This document shows, in pieces, positions 32,641 to 41,868 of a stretch of DNA of 56,306 nt (position 1 is its first letter; the number at the start of each line of letters is the position of its first letter). Source of the DNA: Bacillus coahuilensis m4-4 (lineage in GTDB: Bacteria; Bacillota; Bacilli; Bacillales; Bacillaceae_K); NCBI RefSeq assembly GCF_000171615.1, contig NZ_ABFU01000046.1:1-56306 (forward strand). The letters run 5' to 3'. The position numbers were made by a program, and so were the translations under genes. The notes beneath the pieces were generated by a model that was not told the DNA's origin, ran no database searches, and saw only the letters and a program-made list of their open reading frames with translations.

Positions 32641-34292
32641 GTGAATAGTAGGGTCAAAACGCTTGCGTTTGTATATGTAATAGGATTTTCTATTCTTCTA
32701 TTGAAGCTCATTCAAATTCAGCTATTTGAGACAGAACATTACTCAAAAAGGGGTATAAATTTATTAAATGCTAGTGTAAAGCAGAGGACCGTTCAATATA
32801 CCATAGATGAAGGAAGAGGGCATTTTGTGGATCGAAATGGCCAGCCTTTATCTTTTAAGAAATCTCAGCAAGTCGTCATATTTCCTTCCATCAGAAAGTA
32901 TTTTCACGAAGAGAAAAAGAGAGTTTAACCGTCAACCCTTATTTAGTAAATGATTCAGTAGATGAAGAAATGAATTTACATGGTGTTCAAATTAATAAAA
33001 TCCTACCGTCTTATCAATTAGCGACTCAGTTTTTAGGTATTGTTGGTGAAAACGAACAAGAGTTTTTAAATAGATATCCTTGGTCAGAAGGAAAGGATAC
33101 GCAGCCAATTGGACAATCGGGACTACAAAAGCAATTTGATGAATGGTTAATTTCTGACCAGACGACGAAACTCCTCTATCATGTGGATGCATTAGGGCAA
33201 CCGCTTTTTGGGCTAGATGTGAAATATACCGCGCCAACCAATCCTTACTTTCCATTGATGATACAAACAACAATTGATAAGAATATCCAAGAGAAACTTG
33301 AAGCGTATTTGGACCGCATAGGTATTCATTCGGGAGGGGTCTTACTGTTAGACGCTAAAAGGAGTGAAATTTTAGCTTCCGTTTCTCGTCCAAAACTTTC
33401 AATAGGAGACCCGTATAGCTCAAAAGGAATTGAAAATAAAATGTTTAAACAGGTAACACCTGGAAGTGTTTTTAAAATGGTGGTATTAGCTGCAGCGTTT
33501 GAAGAAGGCTTAATTGATGAGCGAGAAACATTTGATTGCAGCAAGGATATATACGGACATGAAGAAGTAGATCGCCCCGAAGGAATGTTGACAGTAAAAG
33601 AAAGCTTAGCTTTTAGTTGTAATCGAACATTTGCAGAGCTATCTCAACGACTTGGTGAAAAAGATCCTGCTTTACTTGAAAAATATGCTAATAAGTTAGG
33701 GCTTATTGGAGGAAGTGGTTGGAAGGGAACGGTATTTCATGTTGAAGAATTTCGCCAGCTAGATGAGGATCAAGGTAGAGTTTTTTTATCTTCAGCTCCG
33801 ATTAACTCTGAACGCTTAAAAGAAACAGGAATAGGTCAAAGTGATGTTCAGGTAACCCCGTTAGGTGTAGCCAGTTTAATGAATGTAATTGCAAATGGAG
33901 GAGACCGCTATAGTGTGAAAGGAGTAAATCAGATACAATTTCAAAACGGTACGTCCTACTTTTCCTTTTCCAAACAACGAATGGATGGTGACGGTTTGTC
34001 TCCATATACCACTATGAAACTCCAGGAGTACCTAAGATATGTAGTAGAATCCCCAAAGGGTACTGGTCACTCACTACGTTCTTTACCTGTTGCAGTAGCT
34101 GGTAAATCTGGCACTGCCGAAGTAATGGAGGAACAAGGTAATGAAACCTATCATAAATGGTTTGCAGGTTACTTTCCATTCCATCAACCAAAATATGTAT
34201 TAGTGGTGGTGAATGAAAACACATCGGAAGCTGGGATAAGTGGTCAAAAAATGTTTTATGATATCGTCAACATATTGTATAGTCATGAATAA
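32641..34292 (+). CDS. pbpI: Class B penicillin-binding protein PbpI (YrrR; one frameshift)
   Basis: A membrane-anchored transpeptidase that crosslinks peptidoglycan. The signal anchor is at about residues 5-25. The three active-site motifs are visible: SVFK in PGSVFKMVVLAAAFEEG, SCN in AFSCNRTFAELSQ, and KSG in VAGKSGTAEVMEE. One A is missing from the run at 32914-32918. Joined, the protein has about 550 residues, shorter than B. subtilis YrrR (584), mainly in the region before residue 130. The start is GTG at 32641 with GAGGTGGGGG upstream; a TTG at 32611 lacks a site. In B. subtilis PbpI acts around sporulation septation and yrrS is its neighbour, as here. Confidence 0.88.
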
Positions 34293-34355
34293 ATTCTTTT
34301 TTCTTCAAGTGAAGTATGATAATCTTCAAATAGAGAAAGATTAGGAGGTTACGTG

Positions 34356-35006
34356 ATGGGGAATAAGTCAAGAACCGACCGATATTCAAGAAGAAGAAAA
34401 ACCAATATCGTCTTAAACAGTTTGATAGGTCTCATCGTTATTGCAATAATTGTTGTAGCCTATTCGATCATTTCTTCTCCTGAAGAAATGGTGGAAGATT
34501 TGGCTCAAACAGAAGAAAATGATCAAAACATATCAGGGTCTGACACAGAGAAAGACATGGATTCATCGAAGGAGTCTGGGGAAGCAATAGAATCAGATGA
34601 ATCAGATGAGGTTGAATCGAACACTGAAGAGGAATCCATAGAAGAAGAACCCTCAGAAGAAGATTCTATGGTTGTGGACACAGAATCAAATGATCCTAAT
34701 GTAGTCGAGACGTATACTAATTCTGCTTGGGAACCTGTTGGGACAGAACAAAGTGGCGAACATGTTTCAATTTATGATACCACTCACATAGACTGGACAG
34801 AGAAGCTTAAAGCCATCGCTTATGCAACTGATTTATCACAAGACAGCATGACCGTTTGGAGAATTGAAAATGGGGGCTCTCCTCAGCACTCCGTTGGTGT
34901 GGTCTCATCTGGGTCAACTATCTATCGTGTATATTTGGCTTGGCAAAACGACCAAGGTTGGATTCCAGAAAAAGTCGAAGTATTAGAAACAAATCCATAT
35001 AACTAA
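34356..35006 (+). CDS. yrrS: DUF1510 membrane protein YrrS
   Basis: A 216-residue protein with a basic cytoplasmic start (SRTDRYSRRRKTN), one membrane helix at about residues 20-42, a long acidic and serine-rich linker (about 50-115) and an extracellular DUF1510 domain from about 118, with WEPVGTEQSGEHVSIYD and DWTEKLKAIAYAT. It is the partner of pbpI in gene order. ATG at 34356 is seven bases after AGGAGG; GTG at 34353 is too close. The exact function is unknown. Confidence 0.88.
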   Translation: MGNKSRTDRYSRRRKTNIVLNSLIGLIVIAIIVVAYSIISSPEEMVEDLAQTEENDQNISGSDTEKDMDSSKESGEAIESDESDEVESNTEEESIEEEPSEEDSMVVDTESNDPNVVETYTNSAWEPVGTEQSGEHVSIYDTTHIDWTEKLKAIAYATDLSQDSMTVWRIENGGSPQHSVGVVSSGSTIYRVYLAWQNDQGWIPEKVEVLETNPYN

Positions 35007-35007
35007 G

Positions 35008-35037
35008 AAAAGGATGGCCAAATCGCCATCCTTTTTT
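35008..35037. terminator. Bidirectional terminator between yrrS and yrzA
   Basis: AAAGGATGGC (35009-35018) pairs with GCCATCCTTT (35025-35034), with A and T runs on the two sides, so it serves both convergent genes. Confidence 0.85.
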
Positions 35038-35044
35038 CATTCTT

Positions 35045-35251
35045 CTACGCTTTTAACTTAAAGTGTACAGCAGCTGTATAAAGCGGCTTCCCATCGGGAT
35101 CAAATGAGGCTTGATGAGTTACAGAAGCAACCGTTAAAAATAAGGCTTGGTTCTGTTCAACTTTATCTGATACTTTTTTCTCTAAAGTTTGAATGTCACG
35201 AGCTTCAAAAAACTCGATTTTATCCTGAATTAAATTTAATTGAAAGTTCAA
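35045..35251 (-). CDS. yrzA: DUF2536 protein (YrzA)
   Basis: A 68-residue protein (MNFQLNLIQDKIEFFEARD... YTAAVHFKLKA) that matches the small YrzA family in size, sequence character and location. It is transcribed against yrrS and divergent from yrrT. A ribosome binding site reading AGGTGATC on the minus strand lies before the ATG. Function unknown. Confidence 0.85.
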   Translation of the reverse strand: MNFQLNLIQDKIEFFEARDIQTLEKKVSDKVEQNQALFLTVASVTHQASFDPDGKPLYTAAVHFKLKA

Positions 35252-35392
35252 CTAGATCACCTGCTTCTCTTGATTATTCCTTGATTATAGTACCATGATT
35301 AAAGGGTTCGCGTCTTGCTAACGTCACATTTCAAGGGGGTTTTAAAGTATTTCCATTGCAGAACCAACCTTCATATGATAAATTAATATCAG

Positions 35393-35440
35393 TTTTTATT
35401 TTAATTCATAGTATACTTATAGGAATTATTATAATTAGAT
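35393..35440 (+). promoter_or_regulatory. Promoter region of the yrrT-yrhC operon with CymR-like palindrome
   Basis: A -10 TATACT is at 35412-35417 with a poor -35. An inverted repeat AATTC (35403-35407) and GAATT (35422-35426) straddles it, and GGAATTAT follows the -10. In B. subtilis this operon is repressed by CymR, whose sites are AT-rich palindromes containing GGAAT; the match here is by eye and incomplete. Confidence 0.4.
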
Positions 35441-35455
35441 CTGAGGTGCTCTTAA

Positions 35456-36094
35456 ATGGGAAGAGAGTTTTTAGATATATTCGAAGAATGGGCTGAATCG
35501 TATGATGATACAGTTACAGGACAGGATGAACAATATAAAGCAGTATTCCAAGGCTATGAAGAAATTTTAGCAAAGGTTGCTGATGCATCAGAAGGCCATG
35601 TTCTTGAATTTGGATGTGGTACTGGAAACTTAACGAAAAAGCTGTTGGATAGGGGTCTTACTGTTACGGCGGTTGAGCCTTCACCAGAGATGAGAGAAGT
35701 AGGGAAAGAGAAGCTTGGTGACCTGGTTGAGATTATAGATGGTGACTTTCTTGATTTCTCCATCGACTTTATTCCATCAACTATTGTAAGTACGTATGCA
35801 TTTCATCATTTAACAGATAAAGAAAAGCATGAAGCATTCCATCACTATGGAAAGCTACTCCAAAAAGGTGGTAAAATAGTTTTTGCAGATACTAGCTATG
35901 AGTCAGAGGAATCGTATAACGAAGCCATTGAAGATGCTTTACAAAAAGGATTTGTAGATCTTGCTAAGGATCTTAAGCGAGAATACTACACAACATTACC
36001 TGTTTTAGAAGAAGGTCTTTTGAATGCCGGTTTTCGTGTAGAATTCTTACGATGCAATGATTTTGTCTGGCTCATGGTAGCGACTAAAGAATAG
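35456..36094 (+). CDS. yrrT: SAM-dependent methyltransferase YrrT
   Basis: A class I methyltransferase of 212 residues (B. subtilis YrrT 213). The SAM site is GHVLEFGCGTGNLTKKLL near residue 45, with AVEPSPEMRE near 70 and IDGDF near 92. It leads the methionine-to-cysteine operon. It has been suggested to convert SAM to S-adenosylhomocysteine and so feed mtnN; the acceptor is not known. CTGAGGTG precedes the ATG. Confidence 0.9.
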   Translation: MGREFLDIFEEWAESYDDTVTGQDEQYKAVFQGYEEILAKVADASEGHVLEFGCGTGNLTKKLLDRGLTVTAVEPSPEMREVGKEKLGDLVEIIDGDFLDFSIDFIPSTIVSTYAFHHLTDKEKHEAFHHYGKLLQKGGKIVFADTSYESEESYNEAIEDALQKGFVDLAKDLKREYYTTLPVLEEGLLNAGFRVEFLRCNDFVWLMVATKE

Positions 36095-36108
36095 AAGGGT
36101 GTTAAACT

Positions 36109-36798
36109 ATGATCGCAATCATCGGAGCAATGGAAGAAGAAGTTTCATTATTAAGAAGCCATATGGAGCAAGCCGAAACAATGGAATTAGCAGGTTATCA
36201 ATATACAAAAGGATGGATGAATGGCAAAGAGGTTGTCTTGTTACGTTCAGGAATTGGTAAAGTGAATGCTGCGTTATCCTCTACCATTTTACTCTATCAC
36301 TTCAAACCCAATCACGTCATTAATACAGGTTCAGCTGGTGGATTTGACTCTCAATTAGAAGTTGGAGATGTGATTATCTCTACTGAGGTTCGTCATCATG
36401 ATGTAGACGTAACGGCATTCAATTATGAATATGGTCAAGTTCCAGGGATGCCAGCCGCTTTTAAAGCAGACGAAATGTTACAGTCGGTTGCGGTTAAGGC
36501 TGCTAAAGATATTGAAGGAATTCAAGTGAAATCAGGACTTATTGCAACGGGTGATAGCTTTATGAATGATCCTGCTCGTGTAGATAGCTTACGGGATAAA
36601 TTTGTAGGATTACAAGCAGTTGAGATGGAAGCTGCCGCGGTAGCTCAAGTTGCTCACCAGTTCCAAGTTCCATTTGTTATAATTCGTTCGTTATCAGATA
36701 TCGCTGGGAAAGAGTCAAATGTATCATTTGATCAATATCTAGAAAAAGCAGCGGTGAACTCCAGCGATCTTGTTATGAAGATTGTAAAAGCACTTTAA
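36109..36798 (+). CDS. mtnN: 5'-methylthioadenosine/S-adenosylhomocysteine nucleosidase
   Basis: MtnN removes adenine from methylthioadenosine and S-adenosylhomocysteine. It has 229 residues. The catalytic glutamate near the start is in [12 protein letters not shown] (residue 12). NTGSAGGF is near residue 75, [16 protein letters not shown] near 170, and the catalytic aspartate is in [12 protein letters not shown] near 195. Its position after yrrT and before mccA fits removal of SAH on the route to homocysteine and cysteine. Confidence 0.95.
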   Translation: MIAIIGAMEEEVSLLRSHMEQAETMELAGYQYTKGWMNGKEVVLLRSGIGKVNAALSSTILLYHFKPNHVINTGSAGGFDSQLEVGDVIISTEVRHHDVDVTAFNYEYGQVPGMPAAFKADEMLQSVAVKAAKDIEGIQVKSGLIATGDSFMNDPARVDSLRDKFVGLQAVEMEAAAVAQVAHQFQVPFVIIRSLSDIAGKESNVSFDQYLEKAAVNSSDLVMKIVKAL

Positions 36799-36816
36799 GT
36801 ATACGATGCCATTTGT

Positions 36817-36847
36817 AGAAGGCCTTTAGAAGGCCTTCTATCTTTTA
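36817..36847 (+). terminator. Hairpin between mtnN and mccA
   Basis: A perfect ten-base stem, AGAAGGCCTT (36817-36826) with AAGGCCTTCT (36830-36839), loop TAG, followed by ATCTTTTA. It lies inside the operon 25 bases before mccA, so it may reduce read-through or protect the upstream mRNA rather than end transcription fully. Confidence 0.6.
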
Positions 36848-36863
36848 CACAAGGGGTGGAGAA

Positions 36864-37787
36864 ATGAAGGTTGTTAAAAATGTTCATGAATTAATTGGAT
36901 ATACTCCTGTAATGGAAATCACTCAATTCCCTTTACCTGAAGGAGTAAGATTGTTTGCCAAGTTAGAATTCTATCAACCTGGTGGAAGTATTAAAGACCG
37001 CTTAGGGGTAGAGCTTTTACAAGAAGCATTAGAAACGGGAAAATTATTACCTGGAGGTACCATTATTGAACCGACAGCAGGTAATACTGGAATAGGTTTA
37101 GCGCTTGCAGCAGTTCATTCTGATGTTCGAGTAATGGTAGTAGTGCCAGAAAAGTTTAGTATGGAAAAGCAAGAGTTAATGAGAGCTTTAGGCGCAAAAG
37201 TCATTAATACTCCAACTGAACTAGGTATGAAGGGTGCCATTGCTAAGGCTAAAGAGTTAGAGCAAGAAATAGAAGGAGCCTATTGTCCTCAACAATTCCA
37301 AAATCCTGCTAACCCAAGAACGTATTACAAAACATTAGGGCCAGAGTTATGGGAACAGTTAGATGGACATATTAATGTGTTTGTTGCAGGGGCAGGAACT
37401 GGAGGAACCTTTATGGGAACAGCCAAGTACCTGAAAGAAAAGAACCCTTCAATAAAAACAGTGATCGTTGAGCCAGAAGGGTCTGTTATTAATGGCGGTC
37501 AATCTGGGCCACATAAAACGGAAGGAATTGGTATGGAATTTATTCCAGACTACATGGACCGTTCTTATTTTGAAAGTGTTCATACCGTATATGATGAGGA
37601 TGCGTTTAACCGAGTGAAAGAACTTGCTGTAAAGGAAGGACTGCTTGTAGGTAGCTCTTCTGGTGCAGCTTTACATGCAGCGTTAATAGAAGCGAAAAAG
37701 GCAAATCCAGGGACAAATATCGTGACGATATTTCCAGATTCAAGTGAAAGATATTTAAGTAAGAAAATCTATCAGGGGGGTATTTAA
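36864..37787 (+). CDS. mccA: O-acetylserine-dependent cystathionine beta-synthase MccA (YrhA)
   Basis: A PLP enzyme that joins homocysteine to an activated serine to give cystathionine. It has 307 residues (B. subtilis 307). The PLP lysine is in GGSIKDRLG near residue 45, PTAGNTGIGLALA is near 73, the phosphate-binding loop GAGTGGTF near 178, and SSSGAALHA near 266. The match to MccA rather than CysK rests on the operon: mccB follows with its ATG directly behind the TAA. AAGGGGTGG precedes the ATG. Confidence 0.93.
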   Translation: MKVVKNVHELIGYTPVMEITQFPLPEGVRLFAKLEFYQPGGSIKDRLGVELLQEALETGKLLPGGTIIEPTAGNTGIGLALAAVHSDVRVMVVVPEKFSMEKQELMRALGAKVINTPTELGMKGAIAKAKELEQEIEGAYCPQQFQNPANPRTYYKTLGPELWEQLDGHINVFVAGAGTGGTFMGTAKYLKEKNPSIKTVIVEPEGSVINGGQSGPHKTEGIGMEFIPDYMDRSYFESVHTVYDEDAFNRVKELAVKEGLLVGSSSGAALHAALIEAKKANPGTNIVTIFPDSSERYLSKKIYQGGI

Positions 37788-38924
<1,137 letters not shown>

Positions 38925-39004
38925 TTGGAGATATTTACATCGAAAGAGGGCTATCACCCTATGTTATAGTTAACTATAATACTATGATAATAAAAGGTGA
39001 TAGA

Positions 39005-39229
39005 ATGAAAGACAAAGTAATGGATTATAAACGTTTTGGTTTCACCCTTTTATGTGTAAGTGTCTTCCTATACTTAGGAGTACTAATAAAGATCAATGAA
39101 GTTTCTTCAGAACAAGTCACGATTATGCTATGGATAACCGTTCTTTTTACAGGTGCATCGGGGTACTTTTTCTTATTATCTGCTAAATGTAAAAAGAAAG
39201 TAGAGGAAGATTCTTCGTCTAATTATTGA
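39005..39229 (+). CDS. yrhC: Small membrane protein YrhC
   Basis: A 74-residue protein with two membrane helices (about residues 10-27 and 38-57) and a charged tail KCKKKVEEDSSSNY. Size, layout and place behind mccB are those of YrhC in B. subtilis. ATG at 39005 follows AAAGGTGAT; an ATG at 38984 has no site. There is an 80-base gap after mccB with no clear terminator, so it may belong to the same operon. Function unknown. Confidence 0.8.
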   Translation: MKDKVMDYKRFGFTLLCVSVFLYLGVLIKINEVSSEQVTIMLWITVLFTGASGYFFLLSAKCKKKVEEDSSSNY

Positions 39230-39330
39230 CAAATTGTTGTAAAGACTTTGCCACAAGTTCCACGTTCGAAATGTCCTTTTCATGCTAATCTAATAGTAAG
39301 AAAAACAATTTGAAACAGGGAGTGGTGAAC

Positions 39331-39408
39331 ATGCTATTAATGGTTTTAGGCCTTGTCACAACTACAGCAATTGGTGTTATTATTGCTTCTGAACTAAGCG
39401 TACAATAA
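39331..39408 (+). CDS. 25-residue hydrophobic peptide
   Basis: A short open frame with a good ribosome binding site (GGGAGTG seven bases before ATG) encoding one hydrophobic helix: MLLMVLGLVTTTAIGVIIAS and then ELSVQ. It has its own space between yrhC and dps and is closed by a perfect terminator right after the stop. The helix could span the membrane. I do not recognise a family; small regulatory membrane peptides and type I toxins look like this, but neither role is shown. Confidence 0.55.
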   Translation: MLLMVLGLVTTTAIGVIIASELSVQ

Positions 39409-39409
39409 A

Positions 39410-39438
39410 AATAGCTGCCTAAAGGCAGCTATTTTTTA
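39410..39438. terminator. Bidirectional terminator between the small peptide gene and dps
   Basis: AATAGCTGCC (39410-39419) pairs perfectly with GGCAGCTATT (39424-39433), with T and A runs on both sides, serving the two convergent genes. Confidence 0.87.
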
Positions 39439-39882
39439 TTGTTTCACCTTTTTACCTAAATACGCTTCAAGCATCCACACATGCTTTTGAAGGCTTGATT
39501 GTATGCCTAATAATAAATCAGACGTAGCCTCATCATTTTCTTGGTCTGCAATGCTCATGGCAGAATCTAGTTCATCAATAACGGTTGTAAAATCAGACAC
39601 TAAGTGATCGACCATTTCTTGTGACGTCTCCGTACCTGAAGCCTCTTTAATAGTAGACGTTTCTAAGTAATCTTTCATAGTAGCTAAAGGTTTCCCGCCT
39701 ATTGAAAGGATTCTTTCTGCAATCTCATCAATGTATGTCGCTGCTTCTGTATAGAGCTCTTCAAACTTTTCGTGCAACGTAAAAAAGTTTTCTCCTTTTA
39801 CAAACCAATGATAGTTGTGTAATTTGATATACAGTATCGACCAATTAGACACCTGTTGATTTAACACCTGATTTAACTCCAT
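39436..39882 (-). CDS. dps: Dps-family DNA-protecting ferritin
   Basis: A 148-residue ferritin-like protein that stores iron and protects DNA from peroxide. The ferroxidase signature is LHNYHWFVKGENFFTLHEKF followed by TYIDEIAERILSIGG, which supply the conserved H, D and E. The start is the ATG at 39882 (MELNQVLNQQ), with AAAGGCGGGAG upstream. In Bacillus such genes are controlled by PerR (mrgA) or SigB (dps); I see no clear operator. The B. subtilis order has no dps here. Confidence 0.9.
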   Translation of the reverse strand: MELNQVLNQQVSNWSILYIKLHNYHWFVKGENFFTLHEKFEELYTEAATYIDEIAERILSIGGKPLATMKDYLETSTIKEASGTETSQEMVDHLVSDFTTVIDELDSAMSIADQENDEATSDLLLGIQSSLQKHVWMLEAYLGKKVKQ

Positions 39883-39983
39883 CTTACTCCCGCCTTTCAA
39901 CACCTAAATTTGTCAACGTTAGTGTGTCATAACGAATTATTTTTATTCATATGGTGAATGAGAAACAATGTACTGGACGTGCA

Positions 39984-40010
39984 ACCTCGACCATTTTCCT
40001 GCATAGAGTA
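39984..40010 (+). promoter_or_regulatory. SigK-type promoter of sigK
   Basis: CATAGAGTA at 40002-40010 fits the sigma-K -10 (CATAnnnTA) exactly, and an AC (39984-39985) lies 16 bases upstream as in sigma-K -35 elements. Sigma-K is known to activate its own gene after sigma-E starts it. Confidence 0.55.
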
Positions 40011-40039
40011 GTAATAGTCTTTAGGCGGAGGTGATCGAC

Positions 40040-40766
40040 GTGTCTACACTTTTAACTGCTCTTGGTATGTTTGTAAAAGAGTTAATCTTTTGGTATCCTA
40101 TGTAAAAAATAATGCATTTCCTCAGCCGTTATCGTCAAGTGAAGAGAAGAAATATTTAAAGTTAATGTATGAAGGAGATGAGGGCGCTAGAAACAAACTC
40201 ATCGAACATAATTTACGACTTGTGGCGCATATTGTGAAAAAATTTGAAAATACAGGAGAAGACACAGAAGACTTAATCTCCATTGGGACAATAGGTCTCA
40301 TTAAAGCAATAGAGAGCTATTCAGATGGGAAAGGAACCAAGCTTGCCACATATGCAGCCCGTTGTATTGAAAATGAAATTTTAATGCATTTACGAGCCTT
40401 AAAGAAAAACAAAAAAAGAACGTATCCCTCCATGATCCAATTGGTCAAGATAAGGAAGGGAACGAAATTAGCTTAATTGATATATTAAAATCTGATGCAG
40501 ATGATGTCATAGATACGATTCAATTGACAATGGAAATTGAAAAACTAAAAAAATACATTAACGTACTTGATCAACGAGAAACAGAAGTCATCGTTGGACG
40601 ATTTGGCCTAGACATGCAAGAAGAAAAAACCCAACGCGAAATCGCCAAAGAACTCGGAATCTCAAGAAGCTACGTCTCCCGAATCGAAAAACGAGCCCTC
40701 ATGAAAATGTTCCACGAATTCTACAGAGAAGAAAAGGAAAAAAACAAGAAAAGCGGAGCCGACTGA
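40040..40766 (+). CDS. sigK: RNA polymerase sporulation sigma factor SigK (two frameshifts)
   Basis: Late mother-cell sigma factor. Joined, the protein has about 242 residues (B. subtilis 241). The N-terminal pro-peptide [15 protein letters not shown] is removed by SpoIVFB in B. subtilis. Region 2 includes [20 protein letters not shown] and [19 protein letters not shown]; region 4 has the helix-turn-helix [20 protein letters not shown]. One T is missing from the run at 40088-40091 (should read [14 protein letters not shown]). The A run at 40411-40417 needs one more A, or two fewer bases, to reach [15 protein letters not shown]. The gene is not split by a skin element: the spoIVCB and spoIIIC parts are directly joined. 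The start is GTG at 40040 behind GGAGGTGAT. Confidence 0.93.
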
Positions 40767-40768
40767 CC

Positions 40769-40879
40769 AGGGGCGTATGAATTGGAGGGCAACTTCTCAA
40801 AATAAAGGAAACACGGAGAGCGCTAGCGATCCGATGTTGACTTATTGAAGAGAAGATGACCGGAAATTCAATAGCCCCT
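40769..40879. repeat. Imperfect 30-base inverted repeat behind sigK
   Basis: The 30 bases from 40769 (AGGGGCGTATGAATT...) match the reverse complement of the 30 bases ending at 40879 in three blocks: AGGGGC, TGAATT and CTTCTC. A 51-base middle contains AGAGCGCTAGCGATCC. Transcribed, it would form a long interrupted hairpin. It is separate from the terminator that follows. It could be a dispersed intergenic element or a structured mRNA tail. Confidence 0.5.
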
Positions 40880-40905
40880 ACTACCTCATAAGAATGGGGA
40901 ATGGA

Positions 40906-40937
40906 AAAAGGGCTATCCCCTAGCGGATGGCCCTTTT
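40906..40937 (+). terminator. Terminator of sigK
   Basis: AAAAGGGC-t-ATCC (40906-40918) pairs with GGAT-g-GCCCTTTT (40925-40937). Confidence 0.75.
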
Positions 40938-40999
40938 AAACGAAAGCATATTAGGAATGTAAGAAAAGAATACCTTTGGAGTAAATACATGAGGGACTG

Positions 41000-41149
41000 T
41001 TAAAGAAGCTCTTTGCCTTTCATGACTTGTTGAAGATCGGAGCTAGTTCTACCTGAACCTTCACATCTAGCACATTCTAGCTTAAATACCTTTAATCTTG
41101 GGAGAAATCCTTTACCATCACAACTCGTACAAATTGATACTAATTTAAT
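41000..41149 (-). CDS. Tiny DnaJ-type zinc-finger protein
   Basis: A 49-residue open frame with two CxxCxGxG motifs, CTSCDGKGF and CARCEGSGR, separated by 13 residues: the cysteine pattern of DnaJ zinc fingers and of small regulators such as anti-TRAP (RtpA). The rest is KVFKLE between the knuckles and a polar tail SSDLQQVMKGKELL. AGGAGGTGG precedes it, but the start codon is unclear: ATT at 41149 has the right spacing, while GTG at 41158 lies inside the site itself. A palindrome TTTAG-CACA-CTAAA at 41173-41186 sits in its upstream region. I do not recognise the exact family. Confidence 0.6.
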   Translation of the reverse strand: MKLVSICTSCDGKGFLPRLKVFKLECARCEGSGRTSSDLQQVMKGKELL

Positions 41150-41302
41150 TATACCCACCTCCTAGTTATAAGTTTAGCACACTAAAGCTACAGAGGTATT
41201 GCAATTTGCTTACAAATGAGAACAATATATCACTTTTAATGTAGAAAAAACAGTAAGCTTATAGTAATATAAATAGTATTGCTTTTTCATGGCTTCTTAA
41301 TC

Positions 41303-41336
41303 AAAACGGACCTCTTGTGATCAAGAAGTCCGTTTT
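41303..41336. terminator. Terminator of sda (bidirectional)
   Basis: AAAACGGAC-c-TCTTG (41303-41317) pairs with CAAGA-a-GTCCGTTTT (41322-41336) around TGAT. On the minus strand it lies behind sda. Confidence 0.8.
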
Positions 41337-41400
41337 CTTAGAAACATCCTACATAGAAGAAATCAAATGGAAGAAGAGAAAAGAGATATTTGCAAGAAAA

Positions 41401-41541
41401 TTATGAAGATACTTTGGAAATGTAGTGCAATCCACGGCGGTATAATTCTTTTTCAATTAAATGAATAAAATCTGAATTTAGTTTTAACTCTCTTGCTTTA
41501 TAATAAGATTCGATCAACAATTCATCTGACAGCTTACGCAT
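41401..41541 (-). CDS. sda: Sporulation checkpoint inhibitor Sda
   Basis: Sda binds and inhibits the sporulation kinase KinA (and KinB) when replication is perturbed. The 46-residue product [19 protein letters not shown]... is almost the B. subtilis sequence ([12 protein letters not shown], then an IELIE-like helix) and has the same two-helix hairpin. The ATG at 41541 follows GGAGGTGACGAT. The upstream region carries several DnaA boxes, as expected for a gene that is regulated by DnaA in B. subtilis. Confidence 0.93.
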   Translation of the reverse strand: MRKLSDELLIESYYKARELKLNSDFIHLIEKELYRRGLHYISKVSS

Positions 41542-41640
41542 ATCGTCACCTCCAAAATAGGTAATTCGTATGTGAATGGTAAGTTGTACAACGTTGTAAC
41601 CTAACTTTATCAAAATTGAACATTCAGAACAACCGTTCTG

Positions 41641-41740
41641 TTATCCACAACGATGAGTGGATAACTTGTGATTAATCTGTTTATAAAGAGAGCAAACCCA
41701 GATGAAATCTTGTGGGAAAATGTGGATGGTTTTATCCACA
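41641..41740. promoter_or_regulatory. DnaA box cluster upstream of sda
   Basis: Two perfect boxes TTATCCACA lie at 41641-41649 and 41732-41740. Near matches are AGTGGATAA (41656-41664), TGTGGGAAA (41711-41719) and TGTGGATGG (41721-41729), the last three in opposite orientation. They occupy the gap between sda (-) and yqeG (+), whose 327 bases hold no gene. DnaA control of sda is known in B. subtilis. Confidence 0.85.
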
Positions 41741-41868
41741 GTTGAAATGATTGTAGGATATTGTCGAAAAGTATTGGGACAAACCACCTATTTAATAGGA
41801 ATATTTTGAATATCTTACATGTTTTAAGTATGATAAACAATAGAAAAGACAAATGTAGAGGTGTATAT

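Noticed and set aside
40040..40766. Skin-type prophage insertion in sigK
   Set aside because: The two halves of sigK are directly contiguous with no recombinase gene or attachment repeats.
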